From Saccopteryx bilineata (lineage: Eukaryota; Chordata; Mammalia; Chiroptera; Emballonuridae), in assembly GCF_036850765.1 (NCBI RefSeq), contig NC_089490.1, positions 100,552,074-100,616,073 of the forward strand: a stretch of DNA of 64,000 nucleotides. The letters are read 5' to 3'. Under the pieces are notes generated by a model. That model saw nothing but the letters and a program-made list of their open reading frames with translations, had not been told where the DNA came from and searched no databases. Positions within the stretch are counted from its first letter, which is position 1. Each line of letters opens with the position of its first letter. The position numbers and the translations under genes were made by a program. Positions 10,866 to 21,687 of the stretch are shown in pieces.

Positions 10866-11242
10866 TTTCTTTTTTTTTTGTATTTTTCTGAAGCTGGAAA
10901 CGGGGAGATACAGTCAGACAGACTCCCGCATGCGCCTGACCGGGATCCACCCGGCACGCCCACCAGGGGCAACGCCCTGCCCACCAGGGGGCGTTGCTCT
11001 GTTGCAACCAGAGCCACTCTAGCGCCTGGGGCAGAGGCCAAGGAGTCATTCCCAGCGCCCAGGCCATCTTTGCTCCAATGGAGCCTCGGCTGAGGGAGGG
11101 GAAGAGAGAGACAGAGAGGAAGGAGAGGGGGAGGGGTGGAGAAGCAGATGGGCGCTTCTCCTGTGTGCCCTGGCCGGGAATCGAACCCGGGACTTCTGCA
11201 CGCCAGGCCGACGCTCTACCACTGAGCCAACCGGCCAGGGCC
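10866..11242 (-). repeat. SINE S1, minus strand, near full length
   Basis: CTGAAGCTGGAAACGGGGAG near the left end and GAGCCAACCGGCCAGGGCC at the right. Its tRNA-like part with a B box (complement of GGTTCGATTCC) is well kept. Open frames across it are only SINE reading frames. Confidence 0.9.
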
Positions 11243-11465
11243 ATTTTCAATTTTTTAATGTTTTCATTATCATACATTTCTGAAACATTGTCTTTGGATG
11301 TTTTATTTCTCTTCTGTACTCTGTTATTGTGTAAAACATTTGCTTTTTAGTAATAGAGTCTCAACAGGAAGAGGCTACAAACATGTACTCTGTCACCTTG
11401 AATTAGCAGTTACAGGGAGCTTTTCAGAGTTCACATACTGATCTCCCATCAAAGATTTGGGAAGA

Positions 11466-11625
11466 GCCCCAGCCAGAAAGCTTGGTTGCTTAGAGCGTCG
11501 GCCCGAGGCGCAGAGGTTGCCAGTTTGGTCTCCAGGCACATACAGGAACAGCTCAGTGTGCCTCTCTCTTTTCCTCTCTCACTGGAATTAATAAATACAC
11601 AAAAATGTTAATTAAAAAAAATTGG
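11466..11625 (+). repeat. SINE S4, plus strand
   Basis: GCCCCAGCCAGAAAGCTTGG head, GAGCGTCGGCCCGAGG, short CT stretch and A-rich tail. Loose target copy TTGGGAARAG. Confidence 0.75.
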
Positions 11626-12240
11626 GAAAAAGACATGGAGTTTTGAGTGCAGGGGCACTCAGAACAGATCGATTCTGTTATGGTGTAGAATCAGTTGAAT
11701 TGGCACTTGATGTCATTTATGCTGTAGTCACAGTGCTTTGAAAGTTATTGCTTGTAAAAGCTTACTATCCACTTCAGCCATTTGATACCTCCTCTGTATC
11801 AGGTATAGTGTTTTGCAGTTTTGGGATGCAGTTTTAGAAATGTCTTTAAATTTATCTTAGTCTTTTGGGAAGTTTGAAAAAGAAAAATACTGAACATTCC
11901 ATTAACTAATAGCAATACGTATAGGTTTATTAGCAAGTTAAATATTACTAATTGTTCTCTATTGTATTGAGAGGAAATACTATGTTTACCTCTGAGAAGG
12001 CAAAGATCCAAAAATTTGTTAGCTCTTTGCAATAAATTAAGGCTGATTATGAAATACAGTCCTCTTAATCATATGCTTTTATGCTAGAGCACTACTGACT
12101 TTATTGTCAAGAATTGAACACATTGATCTTGTGATAGTGCATTCATAATGTTAAATTGTGAAGCAGTATAAATGGTATTTGTTTTATTTGTCCTAGTAAC
12201 AAATTATAATGTTTATCATACATGGTTTGATTGGGAGGAA
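11626..12240. other. Intergenic, nothing recognised
   Basis: AT-rich sequence with no repeat termini or credible coding frame that I can recognise. Confidence 0.5.
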
Positions 12241-12600
12241 TGTCATCTATTGCTATATAACCTCAAATTTTAGCAGCTTAAAACAATTGTTGCAATTTCT
12301 ATGAGTCAGAAATCAGGCAGAGACTTAGCTGTAAGGTTCTCACTCGAGCTTATGGCTTTGTAATTAAACTGTCTGCCAAGGCTCAACTGGGGACAGAATC
12401 TGCTTCCAAGCTGACATAGTAGTTGGCAGGCCTCAGTTTCTTACGACTGCGGGCTGCAGACACCATAGGTTAGCTGAGTGCACTCATGTGGCAGCTGGCT
12501 CCTCCAAGAGCAATGCAAGACAGAAAGTGGACCCAGGACTGAAGACGCAGCGTTACATAACCTAATATTGGAAGTGATATACTATCACTTGCCAGATTAT
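12241..12600. repeat. Ancient interspersed repeat, family not assigned
   Basis: Contains ATTGCTATATAACCTCAAAT, AGCAGCTTAAAACAA and ATGAGTCAGAAATCAGGCA, the layout of an old mammalian repeat that recurs in degraded form at 43110-43500. I could not settle whether it is LTR or DNA class. Confidence 0.45.
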
Positions 12601-12686
12601 AGTGTTTTTACAGATCTACTCTGATAAAAGGGGAAGGGACTACATAAAAGTGAATATATTAATCTGAGGCATTATATAGATAAAAT

Positions 12687-13254
12687 AGTTCACCCTTATC
12701 TGTGGGGGATGCATTCCAAGCCCCTCGGTGGATATCTGAAACCACGCTAGTACTGAACCCTATGTATACTATTGTTTTTTCCAATACCTATTTGCCTTTA
12801 ATAGGCTCATTTGTAATTTAGGCAGTTAGAAATAATAATAGGATAATTATACTCTAGTAAAATGTAAATGAGGTATTATATCCTGTATTATACTTACCCT
12901 TTTTCTATGAGGGGATAAAGTACTTACACGAGGAAGTGAGGTGAGTGACATAGGCATTGTGACATAATGTAGACTGCCTTGAACACAAGCCTTGCAACAT
13001 GGTGAAAGTCTGATAATAGAAGGCTACTACATGACTGACAGGCAGCATGTACACTGGGTGCTCTGGACAAGGATAATTCACACCATGGGTTGGATAGGGT
13101 GGGACAGTGCAAGATTTCATTTTACTCAGAATGGCACACAATTGTAAACTTGTTTATTTCTGGACTTTTCCACTTAATATCTGGACTGTGGTTGACTGAA
13201 GGTAACTGAAAAACTGCAGAAAGTTAAATTGCAGATAAGGGGAGGCACTGTGTT
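12687..13254. mobile_element. Tigger3/4-like non-autonomous DNA transposon remnant
   Basis: CACCCTTATCTGTGGGGGAT at the left and TTGCAGATAAGGGGAGGCAC at the right form diverged inverted ends. The interior has the familiar GTGAGTGACATAGGCATTGTG segment. No transposase frame; an old pogo-type (Tigger) fossil. Confidence 0.75.
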
Positions 13255-13586
13255 TAACTGGGTCATGCTATAGTGTTTGAAAACAATATTAAGTGTTGCT
13301 TGGAATTCATATGGACCTTTCTTTGGGTGTTCACTTTGATCTATTCATTTAAAAATAATTATTGATCTATTCATTTAAAAATGATTATATATGAAATTAA
13401 ATATGAATGGATAGCAATGAGACGGGAGACAAGTAAGTTGGAGTTACCTTTCAGAGGTAAATTCAACAGACTTCCTCATTAATAGAGAAGAAAATGTAAG
13501 AAACTACCTAAAGGTATTTTATTTGTTTGGCTTAGTGGGAGGTGGTGCAAGTCGCTGAAAGAATTTTTTTTAATTGTTTTTTAAAG

Positions 13587-13877
13587 TCTGACCCGGCGGT
13601 AGCACAATGGATAGAGCGTTGGACTGGCATGCAGAGGACCCAGGTTTGAAACCCCAAGGTCGCCAGCTTAAGCACCGGGTTGCTCACTTGAGTGTGGGAT
13701 CAGACATGACCTCCATGGTCACTGGCTTGAGCAAAGGGTCACTGGCTCTGCTGGAGCCCCCTGGTCAAGCACTTATGAGGAAGCAATCAGTGAACAACTA
13801 AGGTGCCGCAATGAATAATTGATGCTTCTCATCTCTCTCCTTTCCTGTATTATCTGTCCCTCTCTGTCACAAAAAAT
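13587..13877 (+). repeat. SINE S3, plus strand
   Basis: TCTGACCCGGCGGTAGCACA head, repeated GCTTGAG/GGTCACTGG block, poor A tail. It sits in the T-rich tail of the truncated minus SINE that follows. Confidence 0.85.
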
Positions 13878-13884
13878 TTTTTTT

Positions 13885-13978
13885 TAATTTTTTTAAGGAT
13901 TTTGATTTATTGATTTCAGAGAGGAGAGAAGGGGGAGGAATGGGCAGCATCAACTCGTAGTTGTCTCATGTATGTGCT
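13885..13978 (-). repeat. Truncated SINE S4, minus strand
   Basis: Only the tail half is present (TTTATTGATTTCAGAGAGGAG to CATGTATGTG). GCTGAAAG(A/G)ATTTT flanks the pair formed with the preceding SINE, so this 5'-truncated copy was probably there first. Confidence 0.6.
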
Positions 13979-14326
13979 GAAAGGATTTTAAAGGCAGGAT
14001 AAATGTGGGGAAAGAAGGTAGACTTTGGGTCTGAATACCTTGAATTTGACATCCATGTTGAGACGTTCAAGCACCAACATTTCTTCACATATAGTAAGCA
14101 CTTAGGTACTATGTGAATAAGTCAGGTGACTGAAGCTTAGGAGAGAAACTAGATGTTGGAAGTCCATAGCAGACATATATTCCAAGTGATGCGAAGATGT
14201 GAGAATATCCACAGATTTGGAAATGAGGAATGGGTAAGGATAAATATCAGTACTTAAGGGATGGGTAATAGAGGAAGACCAGGGGAATGCAGTGTTGATG
14301 AAAAGAGCATTTTAAGAAGATTGGTC
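13979..14326. other. Intergenic, nothing recognised
   Basis: Unique-looking sequence without repeat ends or a coding frame. Confidence 0.5.
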
Positions 14327-14670
14327 AGCCCTGGCTGTTTGTCTCTGTAACAGAGCGTCAGCCCAGTGTGTGGACATCCCGGGTTCAATTCTTGGTCATG
14401 ACACACAGAAGTGCCCATCTGCTTCTCCACCCCTCCCCCTCTTGCTTCTCTCTCTCTCTTCCTCTCCAGCAGCCATGGCTTGATTGGAGTGAGTTGGCCC
14501 CAGGTGCTGAGGATGCCTCCATGGCTTTCACCTCAGGTGTTAACTCAGTTGCTGAGCATCAGAGCAACGTCCCAGATGGGCAGACTATTGCCCCTTAGTG
14601 GGCTTGCTGGGTGGATCTTAGTTGGGGCCCATGTAGGGATCTGTCTCTGCCTCCTCTCCTCTCACAGAAT
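14327..14670 (+). repeat. SINE S1 (older), plus strand
   Basis: GCCCTGGCTGTTTGTCTCTG head, CTTCTCCACCCCTCCCC middle, then ACAGAATTAAGAAGG, followed directly by purine-rich low-complexity DNA. Confidence 0.8.
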
Positions 14671-14742
14671 TAAGAAGGAAGGAGGGGAGGAAAGGAGGCA
14701 GCGAGGGAGGGAGGGAGGGAAGGGAGGGAGAGAAAGAAACCA
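14671..14742 (+). repeat. GGGA/GAAG-rich low-complexity tract
   Basis: Purine run of GGAAGGAGGGG and GAGGGAGGGAGG units that grew from the tail of the preceding SINE. Confidence 0.85.
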
Positions 14743-14915
14743 CTGGTCAACAGTTACCTTGAGTAAAATATGGGCAGAGAAATGATGTCTCCTAAATAAA
14801 ATCAGACGACTTCAGTGAGAATTTCAGTGTTACAGAAGTGGAGACAGCTCTAAGATGACTAAGACAGCAACTTGGGAGACACTATTCAACCAGCACACAG
14901 ATCAGTAAACAGTCT

Positions 14916-15072
14916 CCCAGAGCACTGGCTGGATAGTTTAGAGCTTCATCCTGATGTGCAAAGGTTGCCAGTTCAATTCCTGGTCAGGGTGCATACAAGA
15001 ACATGCTGGATGTTTCTGTCTCCCTCCTTCCCTTCCCCTCTCCCTAAAATCAATAATTTATTATTAATTATT
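14916..15072 (+). repeat. SINE S4, plus strand (host of a nested S1)
   Basis: AGAGCACTGGCTGGATAG head, GGTCAGGGTGCATACAAGAA, CT stretch, TCTCCCTAAAATCAATAA tail. The tail resumes after the nested insertion at 15780-15800. Confidence 0.78.
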
Positions 15073-15778
15073 AAGTGAGAGGTGGGGAGGCAGAGAGATA
15101 GACTCTAGTGTGCAGCCCAACCAGGATCCCCCTGGCAAGCCCCCTACCTGGCCATGCTCTGCTCATCTGAGACTGCTGCTCTGTTGCTTGGCAACTGGGC
15201 TATTTTAGAGCCTGAGGTGGAGGCCATAGAGCCATCCTTGGAGCCCAGGGCCAACTTGCTCCAAACATTTGAGCCAGTGGTAGTTAGCCTGGTCCCTACC
15301 GCCCACTAGTGGGTGTTCCAGCTTTCATGGTGGACGGTAGTGGAGCAACCAAAGTATAAATAAAAAGATAAATTTAACTATAGTAAGTTGTTTTATAAAG
15401 ATTTATTCTGCCAAACAGTGAAAATCCGACATAAAGAACTTGGTAAGTAATTATTATTATATGCTTTAACTTGCTGTAACTCTGCTTTACAAATTTTCTA
15501 AAGTAAAGTTACTTCCCTACTTTATAAATCACCATTACTGTGGAACCGGTGGACGGTTAGAAAATTTTACTACTAACAGATACAAACATGGGCGGTAGGT
15601 ATAAAAAGGTTGACTACCCCTGATTTGAGCCATGGCTACGGATAGGTGCGATGAGAGTCAGAAGGGGGAAGTGTGGAGAAGCAAAAGGTTGCTTCTCCTG
15701 CGTTCCCTGACCGGGAATTGAACCCAGGACTTCCACATGCCTGGCCAACACTGGACCTCTGAGCCAACCGGCCAGGGC
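15073..15778 (-). repeat. SINE S1 (older), minus strand, split by a hAT element
   Basis: GAGAGGTGGGGAGGCAGAGA at the left and GAGCCAACCGGCCAGGGCC at the right. Flanked by TAAAATCAATAA duplicated from the tail of the host S4. Interrupted at 15275-15622. Confidence 0.88.
15275..15622. mobile_element. Non-autonomous hAT element (CAGTGGTAGTTAGCC / GGTTGACTACCCCTG)
   Basis: 348 bp with inverted ends that extend inward to the shared CCTACCGCCCA / TGGGCGGTAGG motif. A perfect 8-bp target duplication ATTTGAGC lies at 15267-15274 and 15623-15630. It sits within an S1 SINE that itself sits within an S4 SINE. No coding capacity. Confidence 0.93.
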
Positions 15779-15800
15779 CTAAAATCAATAAATTTTTAAA

Positions 15801-16712
15801 ATATAATTAGAAAAAAAGAAATAGTCCCCCATAGACTTATCTCCCTTCTAGTTTTTATCCCTTTCTAACCTAAACCCCCTCCTAGAGCAACCACTGTGAT
15901 GACAAAAATAACACCATGAATTTCTTTTCCAGGCTTTTCAACTTTGTAAATAAAACTGTACATTTTGTGCTCAGTAGCTCTCATTTAACTTTGTGAGATT
16001 AATCTATATATAAATATGTAGTGGTGGATTGTTGTCATAATGTATTTTGTATGGATATAGCATAATTTATCATTTTAACTGTTAATGGGCATTTGGCTAG
16101 TACCACATATGCTGCTACGAATCTGCATATTTTTGGTAGGTGCGCATAACTTTCTGTCTGTTCAGCTACTGGGTTTGCTTATGTGCCAGTTGTCTTTCAT
16201 ATTGATTTTTAAAAGGTCTTTACATGTTCTGAATGCTTTTTTAATATGTCACATTCTAATCAGGAAACAAATGTGACACCAGTTATTTGTACAGTAATAA
16301 TTTAAAGAATTATTAACCAAAGTTATTGACTAGGTAACTAGGAGTAACAGGATTTTGAGGTATTATGGAGACAGCAACTGTAGTAGCTACAAAACCTAAG
16401 GCCAAGAAAACAGAAAAGAGGTTGGAATTGTTAAAAATTGGAAGCTGAAAGCAGGACCCCGTGGGGCTGACACTCAGACCTTTGTGGAGGGGCGCTGCCA
16501 GCTGAAGGGCGAGGCGGGGCACAGCTTCCACACTGGATGCAGCTACTGGTCATTGAAAGAGCCGCAGCCACCGTAGAGAAGAGGCCTCGTGGGGTCGAAG
16601 TTCACAGGGAGCATGGTTTCTGGAAGCTTGATTTAGCTTTCATATTTAGGTCACTGATTCACCTCAAAATCATTTTTTGTGAATAGTGTGAGTGAAGGTC
16701 AAGGTTTGTTTA
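15801..16712. other. Intergenic; one GC-richer unassigned segment
   Basis: 15801-16320 is AT-rich and unassigned. 16365-16640 is richer in GC and could be a fragment of a retrocopied transcript: an ATG at 16365 opens a short lysine-rich frame (METATVVATKPKAKKTEKRL) that stops after 27 codons. I do not recognise it. Confidence 0.4.
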
Positions 16713-17117
16713 TTTTTTTTATTTTTTTTATTTTTTGTATTTTTCTGAAGCTGGAAACGGGGAGAGACAGTCAGACAGACTCCCACATGCGCCTGACCGG
16801 GATCCACCCGGCACGCCCACCAGGGGCGATGCTCTGCCCACCAGGGGGCGATGCTCTGCCCCTCTGGGGCGTCGCTCTGCCGCGACCAGAGCCACTCTAA
16901 CGAGTGGGGCAGAGGCCAAGGAGCCATCCCCAGCGTCCGGGCCATCCTTGTTCCAATGGAGCCTTAGCTGCGGGAGGGGAAGAGAGAGACAGAGAGGAAG
17001 GAGGGGGGGGCGTGGAGAAGCAAATGGGCGCTTCTCCTATGTGCCCTGGCCGGGAATCGAACCCGGGTCCCCCGCATGCCAGGCCGACGCTCTACCGCTG
17101 AGCCAACCGGCCAGGGC
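16713..17117 (-). repeat. SINE S1, minus strand, full length
   Basis: T-rich tail, CTGAAGCTGGAAACGGGGAG, GCCAACCGGCCAGGGCC end. Flanked by AAGGTCAAGG / AAGGTCAATG copies. It includes a tandem repeat of the CCACCAGGGGGCGATGCTC unit. Confidence 0.9.
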
Positions 17118-17195
17118 CAAGGTCAATGTTTATTATTTTCCTATATAAAGATCTAATTTCTCCAGCAGTATTTACTTTTAAAAATTATCCTTTCA

Positions 17196-17682
17196 TGGGC
17201 CCTGGCCGATTGGCTCAGCGGTAGAGCGTCAGCCTGGTGTGCAGGAGTCCCGGGTTCGATTTCCGGCCAGGGCACACAGGAGAAGCACCCATCTGTTTCT
17301 CCACCCCTACCCCTCTCCTTCCTCTCTGTCTCTCTCTTCCCCTCCCGCAGCCGAGGTTCCATTGGAGCAAAGATGGCCCGGGCGCTAGGGATGGCTCTGT
17401 GGCCTCTGCCTCAGGCGCTAGAATGGCTCTGGATGCAACAGAGCGACACCCCAGAGGGGCAGAGCATCGCCCCCTGGTGGGCATGCCGGGTGGATCCCGG
17501 TCGGGCGCATGTGGGAGTCTGACTGCCTCCTCATTTCCAGCTTTGGAAAAATGAAAAACAAACAAACAAAAAAAACCCCTGATGATTGATGCTTCTTATC
17601 TCTCTCCGTTCCTGTCCATCTGTCCCTGTCTATCCCTCTCTCTGACTCACTGTCTATAAAAATTTGTTTAAAAAAAGAAAAA
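17196..17682 (+). repeat. Chimeric SINE: complete S1 fused to an S3 3' end
   Basis: A full S1 (GGCCCTGGCCGATTGGCTCA head, A-rich tail near 17550-17575) is followed by the last 105 bp of an S3 (GATGATTGATGCTTCTT to its own A tail). Only one target pair exists: AAAATTATCCTTTCA at 17181-17195 and 17683-17697 encloses the entire composite. Confidence 0.85.
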
Positions 17683-17777
17683 AAAATTATCCTTTCACTA
17701 ACAGAATTGTGTGAAACAACTTAAGTGATTTATATATTTCTGTTCCCTGGCAGTGCAAGATTGGTATAATACCATAT

Positions 17778-18153
17778 ATTTTTATTTTTTATTTTTTTGT
17801 ATTTTTCTGAAGTTGGAAACGGGGAGGCAGTCAGACAGACTCCCATGCGCCCGACCGGGATCCACCCGGCATGCCCACCAGGGGGCGATGCTCTGCCCAT
17901 CTGGGACGTTGCTCTGTTGCAACCAGAGCCATTCTAGCACCTGAGGCAGAGGCCATGGAGCCATCCCCAGCGCCTGGGCTGACTTTGCTCCAATGGAGCC
18001 TCGGCTGCGGGAGGAGAAGAGAGAGAGAGGAAGGAGAGGGGGAGGGGTAGAGAAGTATATGGGCGTTTCTCCTGTGTGCCCTGGCTGGGAATCGAACCCG
18101 GGACTCCTGCATGCCAGGCCAACGCTCTACCACTGAGCCAACTGGCCAGGGCC
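17778..18153 (-). repeat. SINE S1, minus strand
   Basis: T-rich tail then CTGAAGTTGGAAACGGGGAG, ending GCCAACTGGCCAGGGCC. TATTTTTATTTTTT is repeated on both sides; inserted into the T tail of the next SINE. Confidence 0.88.
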
Positions 18154-18331
18154 TATTTTTATTTTTTTTATTTATTGATTTTAGAGGAAGGGAGAAAGAC
18201 ATCAATTTGTTGTTCCACTTATTCATGCATTCACTGGTTGATGCCTGTATGTGCCATGACTGCAGGATCAAGCCTGCAACCTTGGTATATTAGGCAACGC
18301 TTTAACCAACTGAGCTATTGAGCTGGGGCCT
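18154..18331 (-). repeat. SINE S4, minus strand
   Basis: TTATTGATTTTAGAGGAAGG, ATCAATTTGTTGTTCCACTT, and the head complement AACTGAGCTATTGAGCTGGG. Typical of an older bat tRNA SINE. Confidence 0.8.
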
Positions 18332-19128
18332 TGATGTCTAATATTTTTGATAGAATTCATTCTGTAATTCTATTATGCTGTTTTCTTTGAAGCTTCAAAT
18401 TCCATACTTAATGTAGTTAATAAATAAGTTTTATATTTTATGTACTTAAAATGTAATTACTATTAACGTTTTCTTGAGTTAGTTTTGGTAAGTTGATTTG
18501 TAGGTCTTGCTATCATCTGTATCTGTTCATCTCTAGGAAGTAGGTTTGATCTTCATTTTGCAGTTGAGGATACTAAAGCCTAAACAGGTTAAGGAATTTT
18601 CATGAGGCCATACAGCTAGTAACAGAGACTGAAATTTTGAATCCCGATCTGACCCAAGAGTATTCTTACTTGTGAATGTAAGGTATATGCCTACTGTGAT
18701 AATGACAAAGGAATGTCAAACCAGGCACAGCTAAGTAACTCAAGACATTTAGACTCTGCTTTTTAGTTAAGTGAGAATTTGATCAATGGAAAGACGGCAG
18801 CCATCATAAGGTAACAGAACAAGTAATAATCTTTCTTTGGTAAAGGCTTCAAATAAGGTTAGTTTGGTTAAATTGGATTGGAGACATAATACTAAGATTT
18901 TTTTTCCAGGTATCATAGTAACAGTGACACTTTTCCCAAGAGTATTCCAAATAAATATAACAGGAAAAAGTTATATGACATTATCAGTAAATGTTCACTT
19001 ACGGATTTTGTTTTTGCAAATGAATCACTTTGGAGCTACTTGGGCATCTTTTTTATACTAGAGAATGTTAGCAATGCCAAAGCATATACCTATTGTCTGT
19101 TACTCCTTTATTAGTCAAGAATGTCTCT
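18332..19128. other. Intergenic; MIR-like remnant near 18520-18660
   Basis: TTTTGCAGTTGAGGATACTA and CATGAGGCCATACAGCTAGT match the MIR core layout. The remainder is unassigned AT-rich DNA. Confidence 0.6.
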
Positions 19129-19490
19129 GAGCCTGATAAAGCTGTTGCGCAGTGCATAGAGTGTTGACCTGGGATGCAGAAGACCCAGGTTCGAAACCCC
19201 AAGGCTGCTGGCTTGAGTGTGGGGTCGCTGACTTGAGCATGGGACCATGGTTGCGGGCTTGAGCTCAAAGGTTGCTGGCTTGAAGCCCAAGGTCACTGGC
19301 TTGAGCCCAAGGTTTCTGGTTTGAGCAAAGGATCTCTGGCTAGATTGGAGCCCCCTGGTCAAGGCACATATGAGAAGGCAATCAATGAATAACTAAGGGG
19401 CCGCAACAAAGAATTGATGCTTCTCATCTCTCTCCCTTCCTGACTGTCTGCCCCTATCTGTCTCTTTTGCTAAAAAAAAAAAAAAAAAAG
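19129..19490 (+). repeat. SINE S3 with expanded GCTTGAG block, plus strand
   Basis: GCCTGATAAAGCTGTTGCGC head, five or more GGTCGCTGGCTTGAG-like units, and a 17-nt A run at the end. Confidence 0.85.
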
Positions 19491-19572
19491 TCTGATATTT
19501 TCACTCAGGTGATTTCTAACTTCTAAATATTATACAAATAGAATCTTTGTTTTGCTGTGGAGGTTCCTTCTA

Positions 19573-19813
19573 CCATATTTCCTCATGTGTAAGATGCTCC
19601 CATGTATAAGATGCACCTGATTTTGGGGACCCAAAATTTGAAAAAAAATTATTATAGAACCTACCGTAATATACCGGTAACAAGTGTAAAACAATGAGCG
19701 TGAAAAAGCAGGAAATGCAAGTAAAAAATCTACAACCACTGTATAAGATGCACCCAGTTTTTAGACCCCACATTTTTTGGAAAACGGTGTGTCTTATACA
19801 TGGGGTAATATGG
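19573..19813 (-). mobile_element. TA-target MITE-like element (CCATATTTCCTCATG ends)
   Basis: 241 bp with inverted ends CCATATTTCCTCATGTGT and the complement of ACATGGGGTAATATGG, flanked by TA on both sides. Subterminal copies of GTATAAGATGCACC are present. Its interior is the reverse complement of the outer part of the element at 20412, so the two are one family in opposite orientation. Confidence 0.88.
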
Positions 19814-19935
19814 TATACCATTTTCATATTATAGCTTGAGTTAGTTAGACATCTTTGAATTGAAGAGTTTATAACAATTTAAAACATTATAGATGACTTC
19901 ACACTTACTAAATTTCTTCTCATCAACAACTATGT

Positions 19936-20118
19936 AGCCCTGGCCAAGTTGCTGAGTGGATAAAGCATCGTCATGCGTGCTGAGGTCATGGGTTCAATCC
20001 CAGGTCAGGGCACATACTAGAAGCAATCAATGAGTGCACAACTAAATGGAAAAACTAAGTGGAACGAGTTGTGCTTTGCTCTTTCTTCCTCACTCTCAAA
20101 TCAATGGAAAAAATTTAA
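19936..20118 (+). repeat. SINE S4, plus strand
   Basis: GCCCTGGCCAAGTTGCTGAG head, GGTTCAATCCCAGGTCAGGG B box, CT stretch and short A tail. Confidence 0.8.
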
Positions 20119-20411
20119 ACTGTAAATTTTATAGTAATCAAACAACTATTTTTAGACTGCAGTGTCAACTGCTGTAATAAATTCTGTTCCAGCTAAAACA
20201 TGTACTGTGAGAATCCCAAATAATACCACATTTTGTACTGTAATCTAAAAAAAATCACAACTTAATAAGCAGACTCCTGTTAGGCTGTTTATTTCAGGAC
20301 TTTAAAAGTAGTGCCTGGTCATGGACCACAACCTACTTTCCAGAAATAATATCCTGGTGTCTAACAATTTTATAAAATGGAACACTAGATGTCGCTGTGG
20401 AACTCATTGTA

Positions 20412-21087
20412 CCGTATTTCCCCATGTATAAGGTGCACCAAATAATTTGGGGTCTAAAATTTGGGTGCGTCTTATACAGTGGTTGTAGGTTTTTTTACTT
20501 GCATTTCCTGCTTTTTTCATGCTTGTGTTTGCTCTCATTGTTGAAGACAGTGATTCGTCATCAGACACAGATGACGACAAACTAATGGATGGGAGTTTTG
20601 ATGATGATGAGTTGTATGAATTTTATGATGAATAAAATGAGTTCATTAACTTTACGTAATACTTTTTTTTTTCAAATTTTGGGCCCCGCCTGACCAGGTG
20701 GTGGCGCAGTGGATAGAGCATCGGACTGGGATGCGGAAGGACCCAGGTTCGAGACCCCAAGGTCGCCAGCTTGAGCGCGGGCTCATCTGGCTTGAGCAAA
20801 GAGCTCACCAGCTTAGACCCAAGGTCCCTGGCTCCAGCAGGGGGTTACTCGGTCTGCTGAAGGCCCACGGTCAAGGCACATGTGAGAAAGCAATCAATGA
20901 ACAACTAAATAGTCGCAACATGCAACGAGAAACTGATGATTGATGCTTCTCATCTCTCTCTGTTCCTGTCTGTCTGTCCCTGTCTATCTCTGCCTCTGTA
21001 AAAAAAAAAAAAAAAAAAAAAAAATTTGGGCCCCAAAATTAAGGTGTGTCTTCTACATGGGAGTGTCTTATACATGGGGAAATACGA
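20412..21087 (+). mobile_element. TA-target element with a pogo-like acidic C-terminal tail, split by a SINE
   Basis: Inverted ends CCGTATTTCCCCATGTAT and the complement of ATACATGGGGAAATACGA, flanked by TA (20410-20411, 21088-21089). Without the inserted SINE it is about 340 bp. Sequence 20540-20635 reads as an open acidic tail (VEDSDSSSDTDDDKLMDGSF, then DDDELYEFYDE and TAA). Such Asp/Glu-rich C-termini are typical of pogo-type transposases, which also target TA. No DDE catalytic part is left. Confidence 0.8.
20688..21020 (+). repeat. SINE S3 inserted into the TA-target element
   Basis: GCCTGACCAGGTGGTGGCGC head and a run of about 24 A at the end. Target AAATTTTGGGCCCC / AAAATTTGGGCCCC on the two sides. 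Confidence 0.93.
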
Positions 21088-21240
21088 TAATTTGTGTTTA
21101 CTACTACCAGAGAGCTTTATCACATTGTGTCACTTATAATACTTAAAATGTTGAGTTGCTGTCATTCATGCTTTATCAAAAATGCTATGAGACTTTATTT
21201 ATTATGTACATATCATTACACTAAAATGAAAATAAAGGTA

Positions 21241-21463
21241 GCCTGACCTGTGGTGGCGCAGTGGATAAAGCGTCGACCTGGAAATGCTGAGGTCGCCGGT
21301 TCGAAACCCTGGGCTTGCCTGGTCAAGGCACATATGGGAGTTGATGCTTCCTGCTCCTCCCCCCTTCTCTCTCTCTATCTCTCCTCTCTCTGTCTCTCCC
21401 TCTCCTCTCTAAAATGAATAAATAAATAAAAAAAATAATAAAAAAAAAAGAAAAAAAAAAAAA
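21241..21463 (+). repeat. SINE S2, plus strand
   Basis: Clean S2 head, CT-rich body, AATAAATAAA tail with a long A-rich extension. Target GAAAATAAAGGTA repeats on both sides. Confidence 0.93.
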
Positions 21464-21509
21464 AAGAAAATAAAGGTAGAGTAATAGGACAATCAATAAA
21501 TAGGAAACA

Positions 21510-21602
21510 GCCTGACCTGTGGTGGTGCGGTGGATACAGTGTCAACCTGGGATGGTAAGGTCCCAGGTTCTAAACCCCGAGGTCATTAGTTTGAGTGCGG
21601 GT
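21510..21602 (+). repeat. 3'-truncated SINE (S2/S3 head only)
   Basis: Head GCCTGACCTGTGGTGGTGCG through GAGTGCGGGTTC, then directly AAATAAATAAATAGG. No CT body or A tail, yet AATAAATAGGAAACA is duplicated on both sides. Confidence 0.8.
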
Positions 21603-21687
21603 TCAAATAAATAAATAGGAAACAAGTAGCCTTAATGTCAGCTTATAATTTTTCCAATAAAATATAACTTGATAATCAAGGCGCTTT

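Noticed and set aside
10828..11277. Long open frames of 100-150 codons on either strand (also at 16735, 17831, 25236, 43976, 55378 and others)
   Set aside because: They lie within S1 SINEs; the same Pro/Arg/Ser-rich peptides recur at every S1 copy in several frames, so they are repeat reading frames, not genes.
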